This document shows, one piece after another, positions 49,618 through 60,599 of a DNA stretch of 64,000 nt. Each line of letters opens with the position of its first letter. Positions within the stretch are counted from its first letter, which is position 1. A program made the position numbers and the translations under genes. Source of the DNA: DASUCS01 sp041166745 (GTDB lineage Bacteria; Actinomycetota; Acidimicrobiia; Acidimicrobiales; JACDCH01); NCBI GenBank assembly GCA_041166745.1, contig JBEEGH010000028.1, positions 124,001 to 188,000 on the forward strand. The letters are read 5' to 3'. The notes under the pieces were generated by a model. It was not told where the DNA came from. It did no database searches and saw nothing but the letters and a program-made list of their open reading frames with translations.

Positions 49618-49691
49618 TGGGGCTAGTAAGAATCGAACTTACGACCTCATCCTTATCAGGGATGCGCTCTAACCGACTGAGCTATAGCCCC
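49618..49691 (-). tRNA. tRNA-Ile (anticodon GAT)
   Basis: On the minus strand this 74-base sequence forms a full cloverleaf with acceptor GGGGCTA, anticodon loop CTGATAA (anticodon GAT), T-arm GTTCGAT and no encoded CCA. It follows DUF3566 and gyrA, the mycobacterial order. Confidence 0.95.
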
Positions 49692-49707
49692 TCAGCGGAG
49701 GGCCAAG

Positions 49708-50328
49708 CTAGCGCCTGCCGGCGTCCGGCTCAGAAGCGATAGGACGCGCCGTTTCCTCCTCGATCACGCTCACGCGGATGCCGCCGACGAGATCGCTGAT
49801 GAGGTTGAACAACACGGTGAGGAGCACGTTGAGGCCGCTCCCGGCGATCACGAGAATCATCCCGGCGAGGAAGGTTGCTCGGAAGATCGTGGCGCCGCTG
49901 AACGAGAACGTCTTGAAGGCACCGATGTCTTTGATGAAACTCTCGATGCTGGAAATCGTCCCGGCTGCGCCCGCCAGATTCCACAGCAACGTGCCGGCCA
50001 CCATGAACACCACGAACAGGCACGCGTAGAAGAGCAACGAGAGCTTCAACACCGACCACGGGTCGATGTGGCGAACGATGCGCTTGACCTTGCGAGCTCG
50101 CAGCCGTCCGAGCTGACGGCGTTCGCGTTTCGTGAGCTCGTGCGGCTTCTCGTGCGGGACCTCGCCACCGTGGTCGCCTTCGTCGGGCGCAAAGCGATGA
50201 CGCTTCGGTGGGGAGACAACGCCGTGGCCGTTGCCAGGCGTGGTCGTCTTCGTGTCGGGGTCGTCGAAGAGCGACGGGGGCAGCACGGGCTCGGACGCGG
50301 CTGTCACCCCGGGCTGGTCGGCGGACAC
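49708..50328 (-). CDS. DUF3566 membrane protein (gyrA neighbour)
   Basis: A 206-residue protein: an acidic/Pro N-terminus with a charged stretch (HELTKRERRQLGRLRARK), then DUF3566 with two membrane helices (LSLLFYACLFVVFMVAGTLLW and FLAGMILVIAGSGLNVLLTVLF). The same protein lies between gyrA and ileT in mycobacteria (Rv0007). GTG 50328 begins where conserved sequence begins; the frame is open upstream. It overlaps the end of the TadE/G-like gene by 25 bp. Function unknown. Confidence 0.85.
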   Translation of the reverse strand: MSADQPGVTAASEPVLPPSLFDDPDTKTTTPGNGHGVVSPPKRHRFAPDEGDHGGEVPHEKPHELTKRERRQLGRLRARKVKRIVRHIDPWSVLKLSLLFYACLFVVFMVAGTLLWNLAGAAGTISSIESFIKDIGAFKTFSFSGATIFRATFLAGMILVIAGSGLNVLLTVLFNLISDLVGGIRVSVIEEETARPIASEPDAGRR

Positions 50329-50696
50329 GGCCCAAAGTGTACGGGATCGGGTTGGGGCGCTTGTCGGCAGCCTCCGTCGCGGCGAGCGCGGGCCGTGGCG
50401 TGGGTGGAACCGACGCGCACACGCACCTCCACATCGGAGCCGACCGCCACGAACGACTCGAGCACCGCACCGTTGGCTCGCGCCACCTCGTCCGCCGCGG
50501 CCCGTCCCTCGGCCGCACCGGCGAGGGCGGACGCATCCGCGGCCGTGCGGGCGTGGGCGCGATGCAGAGCGAGCACACCGAGATGGACGAGCAGGAGCAT
50601 GGCCCCGCCCGCCACCAACACGATGACTGCGTAGAGCGGCGCGAGCTGTCCCTCCTCTCCACCATGTTCCGCAACGCGGTCCTGTGGGGCGCGCAT
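50304..50696 (-). CDS. TadE/TadG-like pilus-type membrane protein
   Basis: A 130-residue protein with a Flp pilus assembly TadE/G-like N-terminus: GQLAPLYAVIVLVAGGAMLL helix following a short basic/acidic start, then ADASALAGAAEGRAAADEVAR and a Cys-poor tail. Such proteins are pilin-like or secretion-channel subunits; no other Tad genes are here. ATG 50696, 41 bp after gyrA. It overlaps DUF3566 at its 3' end. Confidence 0.7.
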   Translation of the reverse strand: MRAPQDRVAEHGGEEGQLAPLYAVIVLVAGGAMLLLVHLGVLALHRAHARTAADASALAGAAEGRAAADEVARANGAVLESFVAVGSDVEVRVRVGSTHATARARRDGGCRQAPQPDPVHFGPCPPTSPG

Positions 50697-50737
50697 GGCC
50701 CACCTCCTACTGCTGTGCAGGTTGTGAGGGAGAAGCG

Positions 50738-53196
50738 CTACTGCTCGTCGTCGGTCTGGAGGACCGGCGCCACTGCGGCCACCGACTGGCCGGGTTCGAG
50801 GTTCATCACCCGAACACCAGTGGCGTCGCGCCCTTGCGAAGAGATCTCGCGCACGGGCATACGGATCACGATGCCACCCGAAGCGATCACAAAGATCTCG
50901 TCGTCGAGATGCACCATGAACGCGGCCACCACGAAGCCCTTCTTGGCCGTGAGCTTGATGGCCCGCACGCCCTGGCCGCCGCGGCCTTGGCGATTGAAGT
51001 GCTCGAGCTGCGTGCGCTTGCCGTACCCGGCATCGGTGACGATGAGGATGGCGGTGTCGTCACGGCACGAGTCGAGCGACACGACCTCGTCGCCGGCGCG
51101 CATCTTCATGCCGCGTACCCCGGCCGCGGCGCGGCCCATCGGACGCACGTCGTCTTCGCTGAACCGGATGCCCTGGCCGAGCTTGGACACCATCAGGATG
51201 TCGTCGCCGCCGTTGGTGGGGATGACCTTGACGAGCTCGTCGCCGGCTCGCAGGTTGATGGCGATGATGCCGCTGCGCAGCGAGGAGTCGTACTCGTTGA
51301 ACTTCGTCTTCTTGACCTGACCTTGCTTGGTCGTGAAGAAGAGGAACCGGTTCGTCTCGTAGTCGCGGGTGTCGATGATGGCCCGGATCTTCTCGTCTGG
51401 TTGCAACGGCAAGAGATTCACGATGGCCGTGCCGCGCGCCGTGCGCTCCTTCATCGGGATCTCGTGCGCCTTCAGGCGATACACGCGGCCCTTGTTGGAG
51501 AAGAACAACAGGTACGCGTGCGCGGTGGTGGTGAGGATCTGCGTGACGTAGTCCTCGTCGCGCAGCTTCGCTCCCGCCACGCCACGTCCGCCCCGGCCCT
51601 GCGTGCGGAAGGTGTCGGCCGGCATCGTCTTCGTGTAGCCCTTGGCCGAGAGCGTGACGATGAGGTCTTCGTCGTCGATGAGGTCTTCGATGTCGATGTC
51701 GCCGGTGTCGAAGGTGATCTTGCTCTTGCGGTCCGTCGCGAACTTCTCGCGGATCTCCCCGAGCTCGGTCTTGATCACCGTGTTGAGCTTTTCGGGACTG
51801 TTGAGGATCGACTCGAGCTCGGCGATGGTCTCGCGCAGCTTGGCCATCTCCGCGTCGAGCTCTTCCTTGCCGAGGCGCGTGAGCTGCGACAGGCGCATGT
51901 CGAGGATGTGCTCGGCCTGCACCTCGCTGAACTCGAACGGCTTGGCCAGCAGCGCCTCCCTGGCGGCGGCCCGGTTCGCCGAACTGCGGATAGCGGCGAT
52001 GATCTTGTCGATCATCCCGAGCGCCTTGAGCAGACCCTCGACGATGTGGGCGCGGTCGCGTGCCTTCCGCAGCCGGAACTCGGACCGGCGGGTGATGACC
52101 TCGACCTGGTGGGCGACGTAGTGCACCAGGAGCTCGCGGAGGTTGAGCGTGCGGGGCACACCGTCGACCAAGGCCACGGTGTTGACCGCGAAGTTCGACT
52201 GCAGTGGCGTGTGCTTGTACAGGTTGTTGAGAATCACGAGCGCTGGCGCGTCGCGCTTCAGCTTGATCACGAGGCGGGTCTTGCCCTTGGCCGACTCGTC
52301 GTTGACGTCGGCGATACCGTCGATCTGCCGGGTCTCGACGAGCTCTTTGATCTTTGCGGCCGTCGTCGAGATGGATGTCTGATACGGCATCTCGGTCACG
52401 ACGATCTGGTCGTTGCGCTTGCCTTCTTCGATGTCGGCGACGGCGCGCAGCTTGATCGAGCCACGACCGGTGCGGAAGGCGTCGATGATGCCCTGACGGC
52501 CCATGATCTGCGCGCCAGTCGGGAAGTCGGGGCCTTTGACGAACTGCATGAGCTCGTCGGGCGTGGCATCGGGGTGATCGATGAGATGTGCAGTGGCGTC
52601 GATGATCTCGCCGAGGTTGTGCGGAGGGATGTTGGTGGCCATCCCGACGGCGATGCCCTGGCTGCCGTTGACGAGCAGGTTCGGGAACCGGCTCGGCAGC
52701 ACGACCGGCACCTTGAACTCGCCGGAGTAGTTGTCGATGTAGTCGACGGTGTCTTCGTCGATGCCATCGAGCATCCGCATCGCCAGCTGCGACAAACGGC
52801 ATTCGGTGTAGCGCGAGGCAGCCGGGCCAAAATCTGGGCTTCCGAAGTTTCCGTGGCCGTCGATGAGTGGATGGCGCAGCGAGAAGTCCTGCGCCATCCG
52901 GACGAGTGCGTCGTAGATGGCGCCTTCGCCGTGCGGGTGATATTTGCCCATCACGTCGCCGGTCACGCGTGCGCTCTTCATGTGGCTGCGGTCGGGCCGC
53001 GCCCCGAGGTCGTACATGCCCCAGAGGATGCGGCGGTGCACGGGCTTGAGGCCGTCGCGCACATCGGGCAACGCCCGCTGGGTGATGACCGACATGGAGT
53101 AGTCGAGGAACGACCGCTCCATCTCCACTTGGATCTCGATCGGCTCGATGTCGCCGAACGTCAGCGCGCCTTGCTCTTCGGGAGGCAGATCCGACA

Positions 53197-53197
<1 letters not shown>
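50738..53197 (-). CDS. gyrA: DNA gyrase subunit A
   Basis: An 819-residue topoisomerase subunit: breakage-reunion domain with catalytic Tyr in ASRYTECRLS, tower and coiled-coil, and a C-terminal beta-pinwheel whose GyrA box appears as QGRGGQG. The quinolone region reads YHPHGEGAIYDALVRMAQ, so the E. coli Ser83 position is Gly and Asp82 is Glu, while Asp87 is kept. ATG 53197 overlaps the gyrB stop by one base (TGATG). Confidence 0.97.
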
Positions 53198-55122
<1,925 letters not shown>

Positions 55123-55266
55123 CGCGCGCCTTTCGAACGGGTGGATCTGTGGGTGTTCGGGATGCGCCTGACCTGGGCTTTTGCAGGCTGCAACACCGAA
55201 TCACGATGAAGGAAAGTCTACCAGCGGGGAGTGACAGTGAAGGCCATCGAGCGGCCTCCTGACGCA

Positions 55267-55581
55267 TCAATTTTCGGGAGTTTTTTCGAGCCGGACGCGG
55301 ACGTCGATTCGGGTCACGACGCCCTCTCCCAGCTCGGCCGCGAAGCGCTGTAGGAGGCCCGCGTTCTCGTACCGAAATCGCGTCGCCCATCCGGATTCGT
55401 CGACGACTACGAGCAGGCACTGGCCGTCGAGCGAGACGGGTTTCGCGTGCGCCGCGGTCTCACTGCCGACGAGCTCCTCCCACTCGGAGAACACCGTTCG
55501 CACCGCCGCGACCCCGGGATTGCCAAGCCCGCGCAACACACGATCGAGACCCTCACTGATCGGCGTGGGCTCGTCATTCAT
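55267..55581 (-). CDS. DUF721 (DciA-like) protein
   Basis: A 104-residue protein with the DUF721 core (FSEWEELVGSETAAHAKPVSL, LLVVVDESGWATRFRYE). DUF721/DciA proteins load or assist the replicative helicase DnaB in bacteria lacking DnaC, and the actinobacterial copy sits between recF and gyrB, as here. ATG 55581 overlaps the recF stop by 8 bases. Confidence 0.85.
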   Translation of the reverse strand: MNDEPTPISEGLDRVLRGLGNPGVAAVRTVFSEWEELVGSETAAHAKPVSLDGQCLLVVVDESGWATRFRYENAGLLQRFAAELGEGVVTRIDVRVRLEKTPEN

Positions 55582-56659
55582 GGATGGTGCCGGCGTCGAT
55601 GCGAAGGATCTTGTCTGGCTTCGCCCTCGGTGGCAGACCCGCGGCGGACGTGAGCAACGTCTGGCCGGATGGAAGGTGCTGGAGCAACGCGTCGCTGCGT
55701 TCGGGATCGAGCTCGGAGAACACGTCGTCGAGCAGGAGCACAGGCGGGGTCCCTGTGTCGGCGGTGACGATCTCGTGCGCGGCGAGCCGCAAGGCGAGGG
55801 CCAGCGATCGCTGCTCGCCCTGCGACGCGTGCGTGCGCGACGGCAGTCCCGCGATCCGCAGCTCGAGGTCGTCGCGATGCGGGCCCACCAAGGTGACGCC
55901 TCGGCGCAACTCGTCTCGGCGCACGCGCGCCAACGCGGTCGCCAGCCCTTCGTCGAGCCACGGAGCGTCGTAGACCGCCTCGATGTCGGCCTTCTCGAGG
56001 CCAGCGACGGCGCCGTAGGCGTCGCTGAGCGTGGGCCCGAGACGCTCCACGAGATCGCGCCGGGCGTGGGCCAGCGCTTCGCCCGCTTCGGCGAGCTTGG
56101 TGTCCCAGACGTCGAGTGTGAACGCGGCGGACTCATCCAGTCGTGAGCCTCCTGCGCACTGCTTGAGGAGCGTGTTGCGTTGTCGAAGAACGCGTTCCAC
56201 ATCGGACCGCAGCTGGTCGTACCGGGGATGGAGGGACACGAGCGTGTCGTCGAGGAACCGTCGACGCCCTGAGGGACCGCCTTTCACGAGCTCGAGATCA
56301 TCCGGTGAGAACACGCTCACCCGCAGTGCCCCGAGCAGGTCGCGCGAGCGCTGCAACCGCTGCTTGTTGACGTACACGCGTCCGCGTCCGCCGAGTGCGA
56401 GCTCAGCCTCGATCAAGATGTCGCGGGATTCGGATGCGCATTCCGCGCGGATCACGGCGGTCGTGGCGCCCGACCGGAGCAATGCCTCGGGCGGTGCTCC
56501 GCGAAAAGAGTCCAGCGTCGCGAGGTAGCCGAGCGCCTCGAGCAGGTTGGTCTTCCCTTGGCCGTTGGAGCCAAGGATCGCGGTCACGCCGTCAGCAGGT
56601 GAAACATCCGCTTCGACGTACGAGCGGAAGTCCGTCAGCCAGAGCCTCTTGACGAGCAA
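55574..56659 (-). CDS. recF: DNA replication and repair protein RecF
   Basis: A 361-residue SMC-like ATPase that loads RecA at gaps. Walker A is GSNGQGKTNLLEAL, signature ASQGEQRSLALALRLAA, Walker B VLLLDDVFSELD. TTG start at 56659 (MLVKRLWLTDFRSY) matches the family start. dnaN is 15 bp upstream. Confidence 0.95.
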   Translation of the reverse strand: MLVKRLWLTDFRSYVEADVSPADGVTAILGSNGQGKTNLLEALGYLATLDSFRGAPPEALLRSGATTAVIRAECASESRDILIEAELALGGRGRVYVNKQRLQRSRDLLGALRVSVFSPDDLELVKGGPSGRRRFLDDTLVSLHPRYDQLRSDVERVLRQRNTLLKQCAGGSRLDESAAFTLDVWDTKLAEAGEALAHARRDLVERLGPTLSDAYGAVAGLEKADIEAVYDAPWLDEGLATALARVRRDELRRGVTLVGPHRDDLELRIAGLPSRTHASQGEQRSLALALRLAAHEIVTADTGTPPVLLLDDVFSELDPERSDALLQHLPSGQTLLTSAAGLPPRAKPDKILRIDAGTIHE

Positions 56660-56674
56660 TTACGCGCACCTCGA

Positions 56675-57769
56675 TCATGAAACTCGAACGGGCATCAGGA
56701 GGTAGAGGAAGTCGCCGCCGTCGGTCGATCGGATCACCGCCGGCTTCAGCGCGTCGAGCGTCGAGACGACAACCTCGTCGCCGGGTGTGACCTCGACGCC
56801 ATCGAGCAGGTACTCGGGGTTGAACGCGACCGTGAGCTCGGTGCCTTCGTATTTCGCATCGAGCTCTTCGTGCGCTTGGCCGACGTCCTGGGTGATGGCG
56901 ACGAGCTCGAGGCCGTCGGTACGCATCACCATGCGCACCGGAGTGGCCTCACGGGCCATCAGCTTCACGCGTCGCACCGCCTCGAGGAGGGCCTCACGAC
57001 CGACGGTGAGCCGGTTCGGGTAGCTCGCCGGAATCAGGCCGCGATAGTTGGGGAACTCGCCTTCGATCAGGCGCGTGGTGAGGCGGATCGTTCCCACTTG
57101 GAACGACGCATCGCGCTCGCCGAGTCGCAGCTCGACGTTGTCCGCCCCGGCGAGCACACGCGCCAGTTCGGACAGCGCCCGCGACGGGACCAGCACCTGT
57201 TGGCCCTCTGACAACACCGCAGCACCCGGCAGATCGCGCACCGCCAGCCGGTAGGAGTCCGTTGCGACGAGCCGCAAACCACCCTCTTCGGCTGCGAGCA
57301 ACACGCCGGTCAGGATCGGGCGAGCGTCGTCGGAGCTGGCTGCGGTCACGACCTGCTTGAGCGCGGCAGACAGGTTGTCTGCGCTGATCGTGAGCGGATC
57401 GCCCGTCGGCTCGGGCAGCCGCGGATACTCCTCCGCCGGGAGGATGCGGATGGTGAACTCGGCACGGCCGGACGTGATGCTGGCCTCTTCTTCATCGATG
57501 TCGACCACCACCGCACCGGGAGGAAGGGCACGCACGATCTCGCCGGCCAACTTCCCGGGGAGCACCACCACCCCGTCGCCCTCACCGTTCACCGTGATCG
57601 CGACTTCGATCGTCAGGTCGGTGTCGCTCCCGGTCAGTTGCAGCGCGTTGCCAGCGAGCTGCGCGCGGATCCCGGACAACACCGGCATCGCACCGCCACG
57701 AGTCGACACTGCACGGCCGGCGCTCCCGAGCGCTTCGACCAACACATCACGTTCACATCGGAACTTCAC
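56675..57769 (-). CDS. dnaN: DNA polymerase III beta clamp
   Basis: A 364-residue sliding clamp, three similar domains, ending FLYLLMPVRVS as expected. GTG 57769 gives the standard start VKFRCERDVLVEAL; the frame is open into the oriC region but that part has no clamp sequence. It follows oriC and dnaA in the standard order. Confidence 0.96.
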   Translation of the reverse strand: MKFRCERDVLVEALGSAGRAVSTRGGAMPVLSGIRAQLAGNALQLTGSDTDLTIEVAITVNGEGDGVVVLPGKLAGEIVRALPPGAVVVDIDEEEASITSGRAEFTIRILPAEEYPRLPEPTGDPLTISADNLSAALKQVVTAASSDDARPILTGVLLAAEEGGLRLVATDSYRLAVRDLPGAAVLSEGQQVLVPSRALSELARVLAGADNVELRLGERDASFQVGTIRLTTRLIEGEFPNYRGLIPASYPNRLTVGREALLEAVRRVKLMAREATPVRMVMRTDGLELVAITQDVGQAHEELDAKYEGTELTVAFNPEYLLDGVEVTPGDEVVVSTLDALKPAVIRSTDGGDFLYLLMPVRVS

Positions 57770-58004
57770 AGCTGCTCGCTTTCTGGTCTGAAACTCTTGG
57801 AGTGGTAGTAGGCCCTGGGGATTGTGGACGAACCACCGTTCCTGCAGGTCAGGGGAAGTGCGACATGCCGACGGTCGTCCCCAGCGTCGCGCAGGTTGCC
57901 CTGTGTGCTGCGGACCCCTCGGGACAACGCGCGAAGTACCCCCCGCGCGAAATGGGTTTGTCCCCCACGCGTCCACGGATTGTCCCCGAGGCTTTCCACA
58001 AACC
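57770..58004. other. dnaA-dnaN intergenic region, probable oriC
   Basis: A 235-bp gap with two near-consensus DnaA boxes (57823-57831, reverse; 57992-58000, one mismatch) and about four degenerate TTGTCCCC copies (for example 57957-57966 and 57978-57986). In actinobacteria oriC lies in this gap; here it is shorter than in mycobacteria (about 0.5 kb) or streptomycetes (near 1 kb). No AT-rich unwinding element is obvious. Confidence 0.6.
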
Positions 58005-59438
58005 TCACGTGGCGTTCTTGATGAGCTGCGTGAGCTCGTTCACCTGGTCGAAGATCTGACGCTTCTCGCCCATCAACTTCTCGATCTTCTGGACCGCGTG
58101 GATGACGGTGGTGTGGTCGCTCTTGCCGAAGGCCTTCGCGATCTGGGGGAAGCTGAGGTCGGTCAGTTCGCGGCACACGTACATCGCGATCTGGCGGGCG
58201 ATGACCAGTGGGCGCGTGCGGCTGCTCGAGAGCAGCTCTTCGCGCGACATGTCGAACATCTTCGTGGTGGCTTCCAGGATCCGGTCGGCCGTGATCACCC
58301 TGGGCTGGCGATCACTCAGCAGGTCGCCGAGCACACGCTGAGCCAGTTCCACGGACAGCGGCTCGTTGTAGAGGCTGGTGAACGCCGAGATCCTGGTGAG
58401 GGCGCCCTCGAGCTCACGGATGTTGTCGGTGATGTGGGTCGCGATGTACTCGAGCACCACGTCAGGGATGAGGGTGGTCTGTCCCTCGGCCTTCTTGCGC
58501 AAGATCGCGAGTCGAGTCTCGAGGTCAGGCGGTTGGATGTCGGTGACCAGGCCGGACTTGAACCGGGTGCGGAGCCGGTCCTCGAGCGCGGGCCAGTCGT
58601 CGGGCCGGCGGTCGCTCGAGAGCACGAGTTGGCGGCCGGTCTCGTGGAGGGCGTTGAAGGTGTGGAAGAACTCCTCCAGGGTCTCCTTCTTGCCCTCGAA
58701 GAACTGGATGTCGTCGACGAGGAGGACGTCGACCCCCCGATACCGGCGCTTGAAGGAGTCGGCGACACCGGTGCGGATCGAATCGACGAACTCACTGAGG
58801 AAGGTCTCACTCGAGACGTAACGGACGCGGTAGCCCCGGTAGTTCTCGTGCACGTAGTGGCCGATGGCCTGCAAGAGGTGGGTCTTGCCGAGTCCGGCAT
58901 CGCCGTAGACGAAGAGCGGGTTGTAGGCCAGGCCGGGGCGTTCGGCGACGGTGAGCGCGGCGGCGTGGGCGAAGCGGTTCGACGAGCCGATGACGAACGC
59001 GTCGAACGTGTAGCGCGGGTTGAGTGTGTCGCCCGCGCGATGGCTGGCGCGTTCGTCGCGGCTGTCGCGAGTTGGTCCGTCGGTGCGCGTCGCCGTCATG
59101 TCGGAGCCCGTGCGGCCGAACGTCTCGTCGTCGAGCGTCGGGTTCGCCTCAGCGGCGTCGGGCCGCACCTCGATTTCGATGTCGTACTTCGCGCCGACGT
59201 CATCGAGCGCGGCCTTGACCATCTCGAGGTAGCGAGACTCGATCCGCTCCTTCACCCAAGGGCTCGGAACGGACAACACGAGACGGTCGTCGTCAATACG
59301 GAGCGCGCTGGCTTCGGCGAACGACGACAACCAGACCGCTTCAGAAACCTGCTCGCGCAGCACGCCGGCGCATGACGTCCACAGGAGCTGCGCTTCGCCC
59401 ACCAGCCTCAACGCCTCCCCTGCTCGGTCCGAGTCCAC
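58005..59438 (-). CDS. dnaA: chromosomal replication initiator DnaA
   Basis: A 477-residue initiator: domain I (LLWTSCAGVLREQVSEAVW), a linker of about 90 residues rich in Asp/Arg/Thr, AAA+ domain with Walker A GDAGLGKTHLL and Walker B VDVLLVDDIQF, and the C-terminal DNA-binding helix pair (FGKSDHTTVIHAVQKIE). Start is uncertain: GTG 59438 (VDSDRAGEAL) fits the family best, GTG 59450 is an alternative; the frame is open to 59705 but that extension is not DnaA. Confidence 0.93.
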   Translation of the reverse strand: MDSDRAGEALRLVGEAQLLWTSCAGVLREQVSEAVWLSSFAEASALRIDDDRLVLSVPSPWVKERIESRYLEMVKAALDDVGAKYDIEIEVRPDAAEANPTLDDETFGRTGSDMTATRTDGPTRDSRDERASHRAGDTLNPRYTFDAFVIGSSNRFAHAAALTVAERPGLAYNPLFVYGDAGLGKTHLLQAIGHYVHENYRGYRVRYVSSETFLSEFVDSIRTGVADSFKRRYRGVDVLLVDDIQFFEGKKETLEEFFHTFNALHETGRQLVLSSDRRPDDWPALEDRLRTRFKSGLVTDIQPPDLETRLAILRKKAEGQTTLIPDVVLEYIATHITDNIRELEGALTRISAFTSLYNEPLSVELAQRVLGDLLSDRQPRVITADRILEATTKMFDMSREELLSSSRTRPLVIARQIAMYVCRELTDLSFPQIAKAFGKSDHTTVIHAVQKIEKLMGEKRQIFDQVNELTQLIKNAT

Positions 59439-59612
59439 AAGTACGTCCACACTCTGTGGACAACTCCCGGGGAACGACGACGGAACCCGTTCCGCTTTGT
59501 CCCCGATTCGCCACATACGGTGGCGGGATTTCGGCCGGCGAACCGCCTCTTGCAACGGCGGCGCCGGACCCCACTCCGTCCGTGGCCCGGGCACCGTAGC
59601 ACTCTGTCCACA
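59431..59612. promoter_or_regulatory. DnaA-box cluster upstream of dnaA
   Basis: Perfect actinobacterial boxes (YYRTCCACA) occur at 59455-59463 (reverse, TTGTCCACA) and 59604-59612 (CTGTCCACA), with weaker ones at 59431-59439 and near 59443-59451, and a TTTGTCCCC near 59497. They flank the dnaA start, so autoregulation or a second part of the origin is likely. The remaining 59613-59835, before rpmH, shows no other clear site beyond the expected rpmH promoter. Confidence 0.7.
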
Positions 59613-59835
59613 GGCATCCAAGGGGTCAATTCTCCCGGTTTTTCCGTGCAGGAGCAGGGTTGTCGCGCCAATCCCGGCTCGGGGCGGATTGCCCGCGCGG
59701 GGCATCGTCCTCTACCCTGTGCGCCCGGCGCGGCACCGGATCGCGCCCTGGTCCGCGCGCCTGGAACGTGCGAACAAGCCATCGTGGCAAAGCTCTCACC
59801 CGAGGCCCTCACTTCGGCCCGCAGAAGAGGAAACA

Positions 59836-59970
59836 GTGAAGCGCACCTATCAGCCAAACGTCCGCAAACGAGCGAAGCGACACGGCTTCCGGCATCGCAT
59901 GTCCACCCGGGCAGGGCGAGCCATCCTCAAGGCGCGCCGCCACAAGGGCCGCCACCGCTTGTCGGCCTGA
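59836..59970 (+). CDS. rpmH: ribosomal protein bL34
   Basis: A 44-residue, very basic ribosomal protein (KRTYQPNVRKRAKRHGFRH ... GRHRLSA). GTG 59836 follows AAGAGGAAA. It is the first gene of the rightward run rpmH-rnpA-yidD-yidC-jag-rsmG. Confidence 0.97.
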   Translation: MKRTYQPNVRKRAKRHGFRHRMSTRAGRAILKARRHKGRHRLSA

Positions 59971-59991
59971 CGCCGCCCGAACGCTGGTGCG

Positions 59992-60324
59992 GTGTCCCTC
60001 TCCCCCTCCCCACGCGCCGTTGGTCGCGTGCGCGACCGCCACACCTTCGACGCGCTGCGGCGCGAGGGAACGCGTCATCGGTCTGGTCCTGTGTCGGTGA
60101 CCGTCTTGCGTGATCCGGCCACGTCGAGCACTCGGGTCGCTTATGCCATCAACCGGGCGGTAGGCGGCGCCGTGAACCGGAACCGGCTGCGCCGCCGTCT
60201 CCGGGCGATCGTCCGCGCCGCCGAGCTCGCGCCTGGCGCCTATCTCATCTCGGTCTCGCCGCCGGCGGCGCTGCTGTCGTTCGACGAACTGGCCGCCCAC
60301 GTCGTGAAGGCGTCCCGGCCGTGA
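59992..60324 (+). CDS. rnpA: ribonuclease P protein component
   Basis: A 110-residue basic protein that helps the RNase P RNA bind pre-tRNA. The RNR motif is NRNRLRRRLRAIVR and RVRDRHTFDALRREG is the usual start. GTG 59992, 21 bp after rpmH; the stop overlaps yidD (GTGA). The N-terminus is short on basic residues but otherwise normal. Confidence 0.93.
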   Translation: MSLSPSPRAVGRVRDRHTFDALRREGTRHRSGPVSVTVLRDPATSSTRVAYAINRAVGGAVNRNRLRRRLRAIVRAAELAPGAYLISVSPPAALLSFDELAAHVVKASRP

Positions 60325-60599
60325 GCCTGCCGGTGGAGGCCGCTCGGCCGTCTCGGGCGGCGCGCCCGTTACTGTCCTTGGTGCGGCTGTATCGCCGCGT
60401 GCGGGCCGGTCGACCGTCACCTTGTCGGTTCGATCCGACCTGTTCGACGTACGCACTCGAGGCGCTCGAGCAGCACGGTGCCGTGCACGGTTCGTGGCTC
60501 ACCGTCCGCCGCCTCGCCCGCTGCCACCCCTGGGGTGGCCACGGTTGGGACCCGGTTCCTCCCAACCCTCATGCAAAGGTTGAGAACATATGTTCGTAG
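60321..60599 (+). CDS. yidD: membrane protein insertion efficiency factor YidD
   Basis: A 92-residue membrane-associated protein with the YidD core: LVRLYRRVRAGRPSPCRFDP, CSTYALEALEQHG, RLARCHPWGGHGWDPVP. GTG 60321 overlaps rnpA; it overlaps yidC by 10 bases at its end. It assists YidC. Confidence 0.93.
   Translation: MSLPVEAARPSRAARPLLSLVRLYRRVRAGRPSPCRFDPTCSTYALEALEQHGAVHGSWLTVRRLARCHPWGGHGWDPVPPNPHAKVENICS

Noticed and set aside
59439..59705. Extension of DnaA to a GTG/TTG at 59705
   Set aside because: The extra 89 codons show no DnaA sequence and cover perfect DnaA boxes and the expected promoter.
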